From positions 46,123-110,122 of the forward strand of contig CANFXR010000001.1 of NCBI GenBank assembly GCA_947451035.1: a stretch of 64,000 nt of DNA, given 5' to 3'. This DNA is from Burkholderiales bacterium (GTDB lineage Bacteria; Pseudomonadota; Gammaproteobacteria; Burkholderiales; Burkholderiaceae_C). Shown here in pieces: positions 33,850 through 42,789 of this stretch. Below the pieces are notes generated by a model, which worked only from the letters and a program-made list of their open reading frames with translations, searched no databases and had not been told where the DNA came from. Within the stretch, counting starts at the first letter, position 1, and each line of letters opens with the position of its first letter. Both the position numbers and the translations under genes were made by a program.

Positions 33850-34646
33850 TGCGCTCCCATCTGGCGCACTCGGTCGCGCCGGCGCACACCGGCGACGATG
33901 TGTTGCGCGTGGCCACGTACAACATCCACAAGGGCGTGCGTGGCGTGGGTCCGCGGCGCCGGCTCGAGATCCACAACCTGGCGCTGGGCATCGAAGCGCT
34001 CGATGCCGATCTGGTGTTTTTGCAGGAAGTGCGCAGCTCCAACCGGCAAGAAGCCTTGCAGTTTCCCGACACGCAGGTCGGCTGGCCGCGCATGCCGCAG
34101 GCCGACTACGTGGCGCCTGAAGGCTACGAGGTCGCCTACCGCACCAACGCCTACACGCGCCACGGCGAGCACGGCAACGCGCTGCTGTCGCGCTGGCCGC
34201 TGGGCGAGATCCGGCACCACGACATGTCCGATCACCGCTTCGAGCAGCGCGGTTTGCTGCACGTGCCGGTGCAGTGGAAGGGCACGCCGGTGCACGCCAT
34301 CGTGGCGCACCTGGGGCTGATGCACGCCGGGCGCGTGCGCCAGGTCGATCGCATCGCCGCGTTCATCGCCGCGCATGTGCCGAGCGATGAGTGCCTGGTG
34401 CTGGCGGGCGACTTCAACGACTGGGGCGAAAAGCTCGACGCGCCGATCCGCCAGATGGGCCTCGCGCCGGCGCGCCCGGCGGGCCATGCGCCGCCGCGCA
34501 CGTTTCCGTCGCGGGTGCCGTTCTTCTCGCTCGACCGCATCTACACGCGCGGCCTGGGTTGCGTGTCGACCCACGTGCCTCGGGGTTCGGCCTGGGCGCG
34601 CATGTCCGACCACCTGCCTTTGGTGGCGGAGCTGCGGCGCGCCTGA
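33846..34646 (+). CDS. Endonuclease/exonuclease/phosphatase family protein
   Basis: LRVATYNIHKGVRG; LVFLQEVR; VLAGDFNDW; SDHLPLVAELR. Confidence 0.9.
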   Translation: MMRSHLAHSVAPAHTGDDVLRVATYNIHKGVRGVGPRRRLEIHNLALGIEALDADLVFLQEVRSSNRQEALQFPDTQVGWPRMPQADYVAPEGYEVAYRTNAYTRHGEHGNALLSRWPLGEIRHHDMSDHRFEQRGLLHVPVQWKGTPVHAIVAHLGLMHAGRVRQVDRIAAFIAAHVPSDECLVLAGDFNDWGEKLDAPIRQMGLAPARPAGHAPPRTFPSRVPFFSLDRIYTRGLGCVSTHVPRGSAWARMSDHLPLVAELRRA

Positions 34647-34663
34647 TCGCCCGACGCCCACGC

Positions 34664-35989
34664 ATGCGCACGGCACCAGACCCACGCAACTCGGCTGCCG
34701 AGGCGGATGCCGCCTCACGTTCGGCGTTGCGCCGGTTGTGGGGCCTGGTGCCGCGGCCGGTGTTCAGCGGCGGCAACACGGTGCGGCTGCTGCGCGGCGG
34801 TGATGCGCTGTTTCCGGCGATGGTCGAGGCCATCAAGCACGCCCGCCATGAAGTGTGTGTGGCCACCTACATCTTTCACGACGATCCCGGCGCCAACGTG
34901 GTGGCCGAGGCGCTGGCTGAGGCCGCACGGCGCGGCGTGCTGGTCAAGGTGGTGCTCGACGGCTTTGGCACGCTGGGCCGACTCAATGGGCTGCGCCAGC
35001 GTCTGTGCGAGGCCGGCGTGCAGGTGGCTGTCTACCGGCCCATCGACCGCTGGTGGAACTGGCTGCAGCCGGGCCAGCTGCGTCGCTTGCACCTCAAGCT
35101 GTGCGTGGTCGACGCCGAGGTGGGCTTCGTGGGCGGCATCAACCTCCTCGACGACCGCTTCGACATCAACCAGGGCCCGACCGAGCAACCGCGGCTGGAC
35201 TTCGCGGTGCGCGTGAGCGGGCCGGTGGCCACGCCCATCCACCAGGCTGCGCTGGCGGCCTGGACGCGCGCGCACCTGGGGCACTCGCTCAAGCAAGAGG
35301 CGCTGGCGATCGCTCGGTCGGTGCAGCCGCTGGCCCGGCTGCGCCGGTTGGTGCGCCGCTTGCGCATGGCGAGCGGCCGCGGCCTGCAGGCGATGCCCGG
35401 CGAGCTGACCGCCGTGCGCGCCGCCTTTGTGCTGCGCGACAACCTGCGCCAGCGCCGCACCATCGAGCGCAGCTACATCGATGCGATCCGCCGTGCCGGC
35501 CAGCGGGTCGACCTGATGTCGCCTTACTTCTACCCGGGCCACGCGTTTCGCCGCGCCTTGCAGCAAGCCGCCCGGCGCGGTGTGAGGGTGCGGCTGCTGC
35601 TGCAGGGCAAGCTCGATTACCGCATCGCCGGTCTGGCCGCGCGCGCGCTGTACGACGAGATGCTGGGCGAGGGCGTGCGCATCTACGAGTACACGCCGGC
35701 CTACCTGCATGCCAAGGTGGCGGTGATCGACGACGACTGGGCCACCGTGGGCAGCTCCAACATCGATCCGCTGTCGCTGCTGCTCAACCTCGAGGCCAAC
35801 GTGATCGTGCGCGACACGGACTTCGCCGCCGAGCTGTCAGCGCAGTTCGAAGCCGCCGTGGCCGTCTCGGTCGAAATCGATCCGGCCCAGAAATACCGCC
35901 CGGGCGTGCTCGGCGCGCTGCGCCGCGGCATCGTGGCCTGGATCGCGCATGTGTACTTGCGGGTGGCGGGGTCGACGGGGCGTTATTGA
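34664..35989 (+). CDS. clsB: Cardiolipin synthase ClsB (phospholipase D family)
   Basis: Two HxK motifs: LHLKLCVVDAEVGFVGGIN and LHAKVAVIDDDWATVGSSNIDPLSLLLNLEANV. Confidence 0.92.
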   Translation: MRTAPDPRNSAAEADAASRSALRRLWGLVPRPVFSGGNTVRLLRGGDALFPAMVEAIKHARHEVCVATYIFHDDPGANVVAEALAEAARRGVLVKVVLDGFGTLGRLNGLRQRLCEAGVQVAVYRPIDRWWNWLQPGQLRRLHLKLCVVDAEVGFVGGINLLDDRFDINQGPTEQPRLDFAVRVSGPVATPIHQAALAAWTRAHLGHSLKQEALAIARSVQPLARLRRLVRRLRMASGRGLQAMPGELTAVRAAFVLRDNLRQRRTIERSYIDAIRRAGQRVDLMSPYFYPGHAFRRALQQAARRGVRVRLLLQGKLDYRIAGLAARALYDEMLGEGVRIYEYTPAYLHAKVAVIDDDWATVGSSNIDPLSLLLNLEANVIVRDTDFAAELSAQFEAAVAVSVEIDPAQKYRPGVLGALRRGIVAWIAHVYLRVAGSTGRY

Positions 35990-36121
35990 TTTCCGAGGCC
36001 ACCTGAACTCATGCGGCCGCCGTCACCGGTCGCGCGAAGTGCGGGCGATGCGTGAGCGACCACCGGCCCCAGCGGGTGGCTAACTCCGGGCGCAGCACCG
36101 CCAGACCGGCGGCGCCTTGAA

Positions 36122-36643
36122 TCAGCGCAGCGTGTAGCCGCGCGCGTCCATGCAGGCTTCGGTCGCGCGGTTGAACACGCTGCTGTCGGCCATGGCGTTG
36201 CGTTGCGTGGTTGCCCAGCGGTTGCAGGCCTGACGATCCGCTTCGGTCTGCTCGGGGCCCTGGCCGCTGCGCGGGTAGATGATGGGCTCGGGACGCGATG
36301 GCGCCACCGGCTCGCGGTACTCCACCGCCGGGGGAACCTCGCGATAAACCACCGAAGGCTGGCGGTAGACCACCACGGGTGGTGGCTCGACCCAGCCATA
36401 CGCCGGCGGGTAGCCATACGCTGGCGGGTAGCTGTAGACCGGCGGGCCGTAGACGCGCTGGCTGCTCAGGTAGCCCAGCCCGAAGCCGATGCCCGTGCCC
36501 AGCACCACACCACCCCAGCCCGGGCCGCCACCACCGTGGTAGTGACCGCCGCCGCCGTAGGCCTGTGCATCGGCCAGCGGCAAACCAGCACCCAAGGCCG
36601 CGAAGGCCAACGTGACAGCCAAGCGTAGGGTCATGCGTTTCAT
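36122..36643 (-). CDS. Gly/Tyr/Pro-rich secreted protein with C-terminal YMGG-like Cys motif
   Basis: Signal peptide; HYHGGGGPGWGG; C-term RQACNRWATTQRNAMADSSVFNRATEACMDARGY. Confidence 0.7.
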   Translation of the reverse strand: MKRMTLRLAVTLAFAALGAGLPLADAQAYGGGGHYHGGGGPGWGGVVLGTGIGFGLGYLSSQRVYGPPVYSYPPAYGYPPAYGWVEPPPVVVYRQPSVVYREVPPAVEYREPVAPSRPEPIIYPRSGQGPEQTEADRQACNRWATTQRNAMADSSVFNRATEACMDARGYTLR

Positions 36644-36763
36644 GGTGTTTCCTCTCGGGCAATGCGTGCGGCAGGCCAACCAAGGCACCGCCGACGCGAA
36701 TCAAAGACAACCGGTCAAGTGGGTGGGATGCGGTCCAGCCGCAAAGAGTTCCCCCAACCGCTC

Positions 36764-36801
36764 GCCCTGAGTTGCTTCGCCGTCGGGCGACAACTCAGGG
36801 C
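36764..36801. repeat. Long inverted repeat/hairpin downstream of ompW-like gene
   Basis: GCCCTGAGTTG ... CAACTCAGGGC with an inner TCGCC/GGCGA complement. Confidence 0.8.
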
Positions 36802-36898
36802 AGGTTGTTCCCTCACCCTAACGAAACTCAAGACCCCAGCGTTGACCCATGGCCTTCGATCTTCCCGAGACACCCTGTCGGGCGACTGTGTTGCCCGA

Positions 36899-37522
36899 TC
36901 AGAACCGGTAGCCCACGCCCACGCCGATCAGCCATGGGTCGACCTTGAACTTGCCCACCTTGGCGCCCGACGATTTCACATCGGTCTCGATGTCGACATG
37001 CTTCACGTCAAAGTTGACGTAGACGTTCTTGGCAATCTCGTAGTCGACACCGGCTTGCAGCGCCAGACCGAAACTGCTGTGGTCGAGGCTCGGGTGCAGC
37101 GCGGCCACGACGCCCGGCGTGAAGTGAACCTTGGAGATGTTCGTGTAGTTCAGGCCAAGGCCGACGTAAGGCTTGAGCGCGCCCAGCTGCGTGAAGTGGT
37201 ATTGCGCCAGCAGGGTGGGGGGCAACTGATGCAGCGCGCCGATGTAGGTGTTGCCAGCACGGATGCTGTGCTTTTGCGGGTACGTCAGCACCAATTCGGC
37301 GGCGAGTTCGGGCGTGAAGAAGTACGACACGTCCACCTCCGGCAGCACCTTGTCGCTGACCGACAGATCCAGCCCGGTCGAGTCCTTGTTGTCGCTGATC
37401 AGGCCCACCGCACGGATGCGCACCAGCCAAGGCTCGCTGGGCGTTTGCGCAGCGGCGGGCAGGGTGATGCAGGTGACGAGTGCAGCCGCCAAGGCGACTT
37501 GCTTGAGCGTGGGGGTGTTCAT
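36899..37522 (-). CDS. OmpW-family outer membrane protein
   Basis: WLVRIRAVGLISDNKDSTG; LPEVDVSYFFTPELAAELVLTYPQKH; LPPTLLAQYHF; VGVGYRF. Confidence 0.9.
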   Translation of the reverse strand: MNTPTLKQVALAAALVTCITLPAAAQTPSEPWLVRIRAVGLISDNKDSTGLDLSVSDKVLPEVDVSYFFTPELAAELVLTYPQKHSIRAGNTYIGALHQLPPTLLAQYHFTQLGALKPYVGLGLNYTNISKVHFTPGVVAALHPSLDHSSFGLALQAGVDYEIAKNVYVNFDVKHVDIETDVKSSGAKVGKFKVDPWLIGVGVGYRF

Positions 37523-37671
37523 TTGTGTTTTCCTTTGCTTGGCGAGGACGGACTCCTCAAGCCTGATTGCATGCCCGGCAGCCCGCTCGGATGTTGCGGT
37601 GCATCAAGGTTTTGCCCGCTGCGGCATTTGCGCAACAGGTACAGCGCAGCCCGTTCGCTAGAGTGCGGCCC

Positions 37672-38529
37672 GTGACCAACGCACCCCCCGAAACCATTCG
37701 CCAGATCGATACACCTGCCGGCCCCGGTGCGGTGGTCGGCGTGGACTTCACCAGCCGGCCCACGGCGCGCAAGCCCATCGTGGTCGCGCTCGGCCGCTTC
37801 GATGGCCACGCGGTGCGGCTCGATGCGCTGGTTTCGCACACCGGTTTCGAGGCGTTTGACGGCTGGCTGCGTGCGCCGGGCGACTGGGTGGGCGCGTTCG
37901 ATCTGCCTTTCGGCCTGCCGCGCGAACTCATCACCACGCTGGGTTGGCCCACCGAGTGGCTGGCGCTGATGCGCCACTACGCCGGCTTGTCGCGCACCGA
38001 AATCCGCGACACCTTTGCGGCGTTTTGCGATGCGCGACCGGTGGGCGCGAAGTTCGCGCACCGCGCGTGCGACAAGCCGGCCGGCTCCTCGCCGTCGATG
38101 AAGTGGGTCAACCCGCCGGTGGCCTACATGCTGCACGCCGGTGTGCCGCTGCTCATCGATGCCGGCGTGCACCTGCCGGGGCTGCATGCGGGCGATGCCA
38201 CGCGCGTCGCACTCGAGGGCTACCCGGGCCTGCTCGCCCGCGAGGTGCTGGGCGCGCGCTCGTACAAGAGCGACGATCGCGCCCGGCAAACGCCCGAGCG
38301 GCTGATCGCGCGCAAGGACCTGGTCGATGCGCTCGAGCAGGGCCGCACGCGGCTGGCGCTGCGCTTGCGTTTGAGCCACGCGCAGCGCGATGCGCTGGTG
38401 GCCGATGCCAGCGGCGACCGGCTCGATGCGGTGCTGTGCTTGCTGCAGGCGGCGTGGGCGCGTGCGCAACCGGCGTTCGGCCGGCCGGCGCACGCCGACG
38501 CGCTCGAGGGCTGGATCGTCAGCGCGTGA
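37672..38529 (+). CDS. DUF429 domain-containing protein (GTG start)
   Basis: VVGVDFTSRPTARKPIVVA; GWVGAFDLPFGLP; EGYPGLLAREVLGARSYKSDDR. Confidence 0.85.
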   Translation: MTNAPPETIRQIDTPAGPGAVVGVDFTSRPTARKPIVVALGRFDGHAVRLDALVSHTGFEAFDGWLRAPGDWVGAFDLPFGLPRELITTLGWPTEWLALMRHYAGLSRTEIRDTFAAFCDARPVGAKFAHRACDKPAGSSPSMKWVNPPVAYMLHAGVPLLIDAGVHLPGLHAGDATRVALEGYPGLLAREVLGARSYKSDDRARQTPERLIARKDLVDALEQGRTRLALRLRLSHAQRDALVADASGDRLDAVLCLLQAAWARAQPAFGRPAHADALEGWIVSA

Positions 38530-38671
38530 GCGTGGCGGCGCACCCCGGCGCTGCGGGGCAACTCCGGGTCACAGGCGCGGGCGTAGAGTCCGCAAGATTC
38601 AGGTTTTCCCGCGCAGCGAAGGAACAACGCTCTTCGCTCCCGTTTCACCGCCCCACATCAGGAGACCTTGC

Positions 38672-39565
38672 ATGACCTCTTTCTCCACCCGCTGCCTTGG
38701 CGCGGCGTCTCTGCTTCTGGCCCTGGTGTGCGTGCCCGCGGCCGCCGGCGATCTGGCCGACGTCAAGGCGCGCGGCGAGTTGCGCCATCTGGGCATCAAC
38801 TACGCCAACTTTGTCACCGGTGCGGGCGACGGCTTCGATGTCGAACTGGCGCGGGGCTTTGCCAAGCACCTCGGCGTCAAGTACACGCTGGTGCCCACCG
38901 ACTTCGTCAGCGTGATCCGTGACGTGCTGGGCCAGGAGGTCGTGCGCCAGGGCGATCAAGTCACCTTGCAGGGCGACTTCCCGGTCAAGGGCGACATGAT
39001 CGCCACCGGCTTCACCATGCTGCCGTGGCGCGAGAAGGTGCTGCTGTATTCGGCACCCACCTTCCCGTCGCAAGTGCTGCTGGTCGCGCGCGCCGATTCG
39101 TCTACCGCGCCCATCAAGGGCACGCCCGATCTGGCCGCCGACATCGTCGAGACCAAGGCGCTGATCGGCTCCAAGAGCTTGCTGGTGATGGAGCGCACCT
39201 GCATCGACCCGGGCAACTACGGCCTCAAGGGCAAGGGCATCGACATCCGCCCGTACACCAAGAGCACCAACCTCAACGAGATGGTGCCCGCGCTGCTCAA
39301 CGGCGACGGAGACTTCACGCTGCTCGACGTGCCTGACGCCATCCTCGACTTGCAGCGCTGGGCCGGCAAGATCAAGGTGATCGGACCGATCTCGGGGCAC
39401 CAGGAGCTGGCCGCCGCGTTCCCCAAGACTTCGCCCGAACTGCGCCGCGCCTTCGACGAGTATCTGGTGCGCGTCAAGGCCGATGGCACTTACGACAAGC
39501 TGGTCGACAAGTACTACCCGGGCATCCGGCGCTACTTCCCGGCCTTCTTCGCCAGCAAGGGCTGA
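38672..39565 (+). CDS. Extracellular solute-binding protein (SBP_bac_3-type)
   Basis: Signal peptide; ADVKARGELRHLGINYANFVTGAGDGFDVELARGFAKHLGVKYTLVPTDF. Confidence 0.85.
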   Translation: MTSFSTRCLGAASLLLALVCVPAAAGDLADVKARGELRHLGINYANFVTGAGDGFDVELARGFAKHLGVKYTLVPTDFVSVIRDVLGQEVVRQGDQVTLQGDFPVKGDMIATGFTMLPWREKVLLYSAPTFPSQVLLVARADSSTAPIKGTPDLAADIVETKALIGSKSLLVMERTCIDPGNYGLKGKGIDIRPYTKSTNLNEMVPALLNGDGDFTLLDVPDAILDLQRWAGKIKVIGPISGHQELAAAFPKTSPELRRAFDEYLVRVKADGTYDKLVDKYYPGIRRYFPAFFASKG

Positions 39566-39568
39566 CCC

Positions 39569-42178
39569 ATCGCCCGAAAGCTCGACACCCTGACCACGCG
39601 GTTCGCCGGGCGCTGGGCGCTCGTCGTCGCGGTGGTGTTTTGCGCCTATTCGGCGCTGTTGCTGGTCCATTCCTTCCGCGATCGTGAGCAGTTGCGCGAG
39701 GCCGCCGAGCGTCGGCTGGTGGCCGACAGCCAGCGGCGTGCGTCGTCGCTGGCCGACTTCGCGGGCGATCGCATCCACCTGACCGAAGACCTGGCCGGGC
39801 TCAACGAGCTCAACACCTATCTGAGCAGCAAGGCGCTGGGCATGTCGCCGCTGTACGGGCTGAATGCCAGCCTGGATGCTCTGGAGCGCCGGTTTCGCGC
39901 TCGCACCGCGGTCACGAGTCCGGCGCCGCGCACCACCCACCAGCTGCCGTTCAGCCGCATCGTGTTCTTTGACGAAGCCGGGCAGGTGCTGGCGGATTCG
40001 GGGGGCAACGCCGAATTGCCGCCCATGTCGGGCCAGCCTGGCGCTGGCGCCCGGGCGCCAGCGATCGAACTCAGCCCGCAGCGCCGCCAGCTCGTGGCCA
40101 GCGTGCCGGTGATGTTCAAGGACCGGTTCAGCGGCACGCTGGTTGCGCTGACCGACGTGGGTGAGTTGTACCGCTCGCTGATCCAGGTGGAGGCGGGTGA
40201 CACCTACCGCGAGACCTTGCTCACGCTCGAGGGCCAGGAGATCGTCGCCCCGAACAACCCCGTCGCGTTCGAGCCCACGCTGGCGCGCGCTCTGGCAAAG
40301 CTGCCCGAGAACCAGCCGGTGCCGCTGGCCGATGTGAAGGGCGCCGCCAGCCTGGCCAACGCGGTCGCCATCGTGACGGCGGTTCCCGGCCTGTCGCTGC
40401 GGCTGGTGACCACGCAGCCGCGCGAGGCGCTCGAGGGCTCGCTGACGTCGCCGGCGTTCCTCTATTCGCTGGGGGTGTTGCCGGCGGTGCTGCTGCTGCT
40501 GGCGTTTCGCTTCGACCGGCTGCGCAACCGCACCAACGTGCTCGAGCAAGACGCCGGCCGCGCGGTCGTGCAGCGGCGCTCGCTGGAGGACCGCAATGAG
40601 GCGCTGTCGGTCGAGATCCGCCGCCGCGAAGCGGTCGAAGCCGAGCTGCAAGGCCACCGCGATCACCTCGAAGAGCTGGTCGCCCAACGCACCGCCGAAC
40701 TGGCCCGGCTGTTTCACGCGCTGCCCGACCTGTACTTTCGAACCGAGCGCGACGGCACCATCATCGAGTGCCGCGCCGGGCGCACCGAAGACCTGCTGGT
40801 TCCGGTGGAGCAGTTGCTGGGCCGGCGCATGCAAGACATCGTGCCGCTCGGGGTGGGCGTCAAGTTGCGCGAGGCGCTCAACCGCATCGTGCTCGGCGCC
40901 GATCAGGTCGTCATCGAATACGAGCTGCCGCTCGAGCGTGGCGTGCAGTACTTCGAGGCGCGCATGCTGCCGCTGGCCGACGACCAGGTGGTGCTGGTGG
41001 TGCGCAACGTGACCGACCGCCACGAGATCGAGACGGTGCGCGAGCTCAACCGGCTCGACACCGAACGCCTGGCGCGCTCCAAGAGCGAGTTCATGACGAA
41101 CATGAGCCACGAGATCCGCACGCCGCTCAATGCGGTGCTGGGGCTGGCGCAGGTGGGTGCACGCTCGGCCTCGGACCCCGCCGCGAGGGCGGCGTTCAAG
41201 CCCATCGAGGATGCCGGGCGCCACCTGCTGGCCATCGTGAATGACATCCTGGACTTTTCCAAGCTCGAGGCCGGCAAGCTGTCCGCCGAGCGCCAGCCTT
41301 TCCGTCTGGCGGCCGCCATCGAGTCCGCCTCGGGCATGGTCGGCGGCCGTGTTCTGGGCAAGGGGCTCGTGTTGCGCGTGGACACCGCGCCCGACCTGCC
41401 CGAGTGGGCCCTGGGCGACGAGTTGCGGCTCAAGCAGGTGCTGGTCAATTTGCTGTCCAACGCCGTCAAGTTCACCGAGCACGGCCGCATCACGCTGGCC
41501 GTGACGCGCGACGCCGAGCAGGTGTTGTTCGCCGTCAGCGACACCGGCATCGGCATCTCGCCCGAGCAGCTGACGAAGCTGTTCCAGCCCTTCCAGCAGG
41601 CCGACTTGTCGACCACCCGGCGCTTTGGCGGCACCGGCCTGGGTCTGTCGATCAGCCGCGACCTGGCCGGCCTGATGGGCGGCACCCTCACGGGCGCCAG
41701 CCGTCCGGGCGAGGGCAGCACCTTCACGCTCAGGCTGCCCCTGCCCAGCGCGGCGCCACCATGGACCGCATCGCACGCGCCGGCGCCCGCCGGTCAGCGG
41801 CTGCTCGGCCTGCGCGTGCTGGCCGCTGAAGACAACGAGGTCAACTGCATGGTGCTCGAGAGCATGCTCGAGTTCGAGGGCGCGCAGGTCGTGTTTGCCA
41901 GCAACGGCCTCGAGGCCGTCAACGCCATGGCGCAAGCCGATGCCGGGGCGTATCACGCCGTGCTGATGGACGTGCAAATGCCCGTGATGGACGGCCTCGA
42001 AGCGACCCGCTGCATCCTGGCGGCGAACCCCACGGTCCCCGTCATCGGCCTGACCGCCCACGCCCTCGAAGAAGAGCGCGATCGCTGCCGCGCCGCCGGC
42101 ATGGTCGAACACCTGGCCAAGCCGGTTGAACTGGATGAACTGGTGGCGGTGTTGCAGCGCTGCGCGCCGAGGCCCTAG
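39569..42178 (+). CDS. Hybrid sensor histidine kinase/response regulator; possible ATC start
   Basis: TM-periplasmic-TM-PAS; [23 protein letters not shown]; ATPase [39 protein letters not shown] is open back to the SBP stop codon; first ATG/GTG/TTG lies within TM1. Confidence 0.85.
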   Translation: MARKLDTLTTRFAGRWALVVAVVFCAYSALLLVHSFRDREQLREAAERRLVADSQRRASSLADFAGDRIHLTEDLAGLNELNTYLSSKALGMSPLYGLNASLDALERRFRARTAVTSPAPRTTHQLPFSRIVFFDEAGQVLADSGGNAELPPMSGQPGAGARAPAIELSPQRRQLVASVPVMFKDRFSGTLVALTDVGELYRSLIQVEAGDTYRETLLTLEGQEIVAPNNPVAFEPTLARALAKLPENQPVPLADVKGAASLANAVAIVTAVPGLSLRLVTTQPREALEGSLTSPAFLYSLGVLPAVLLLLAFRFDRLRNRTNVLEQDAGRAVVQRRSLEDRNEALSVEIRRREAVEAELQGHRDHLEELVAQRTAELARLFHALPDLYFRTERDGTIIECRAGRTEDLLVPVEQLLGRRMQDIVPLGVGVKLREALNRIVLGADQVVIEYELPLERGVQYFEARMLPLADDQVVLVVRNVTDRHEIETVRELNRLDTERLARSKSEFMTNMSHEIRTPLNAVLGLAQVGARSASDPAARAAFKPIEDAGRHLLAIVNDILDFSKLEAGKLSAERQPFRLAAAIESASGMVGGRVLGKGLVLRVDTAPDLPEWALGDELRLKQVLVNLLSNAVKFTEHGRITLAVTRDAEQVLFAVSDTGIGISPEQLTKLFQPFQQADLSTTRRFGGTGLGLSISRDLAGLMGGTLTGASRPGEGSTFTLRLPLPSAAPPWTASHAPAPAGQRLLGLRVLAAEDNEVNCMVLESMLEFEGAQVVFASNGLEAVNAMAQADAGAYHAVLMDVQMPVMDGLEATRCILAANPTVPVIGLTAHALEEERDRCRAAGMVEHLAKPVELDELVAVLQRCAPRP

Positions 42179-42201
42179 GGCCGGGCACCTACACTCCCGC
42201 C

Positions 42202-42591
42202 ATGCAAGTGCCCCGCCACCGTCGACGATTTCCAGCCTGGCTGGCGGCATGGGTCATGCTGATCGCGTCGCTCGCACCGACGCTGTCGCAGGCCTTTCAC
42301 GGCAACGCCGGCGGCCTGTGGGTCGAGGTCTGCAGCTCGCTGGGTGCTGGCACGCCGGTGGTGATCGACCTGACCGACACGAATCCCGCGCCACAGTCAT
42401 CGCTGCTGCACAGCCTGGAGCATTGCCCCTACTGCTCGCTGCAGGTCGTGGCGAGCGCTCCGCCGCCAACGCCAGCGGGCGTGTTCCTGCTGCCGTTGAC
42501 CTTCGAGGTGCCGCTGCTGTTCCTGGCCGCGCCGCGCACCTTGCACGCGTGGCGACACGCGCTGTCTCGAGGCCCGCCCTCGATCGCTTGA
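42202..42591 (+). CDS. DUF2946-like protein
   Basis: Short protein with TM, HSLEHCPYCSLQ motif, upstream of TonB receptor. Confidence 0.7.
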   Translation: MQVPRHRRRFPAWLAAWVMLIASLAPTLSQAFHGNAGGLWVEVCSSLGAGTPVVIDLTDTNPAPQSSLLHSLEHCPYCSLQVVASAPPPTPAGVFLLPLTFEVPLLFLAAPRTLHAWRHALSRGPPSIA

Positions 42592-42789
42592 GTTCCGGTC
42601 GTCTTCGAGCCGTGGCGCTGACTTGCGCAGCGGCCCGGGGTGACCCCAAGCACTGACGCTTGAGCCCGCTTCGGGTCAGGCGTCGTTTGCCGATGCGACG
42701 CGCGCTGCCCTGGTCAGCGCACGCCCCATCGGCTCAGGCCGGCTCGCCCTCGCTGCCGCCGGCCGCCGGAACCCTCAAGGCCTTTCGAC

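Noticed and set aside
38645-42250. 1201-aa reverse-strand ORF
   Set aside because: Antisense shadow of the binding-protein and histidine-kinase genes caused by high-GC codon bias; low-complexity, no recognisable domain.
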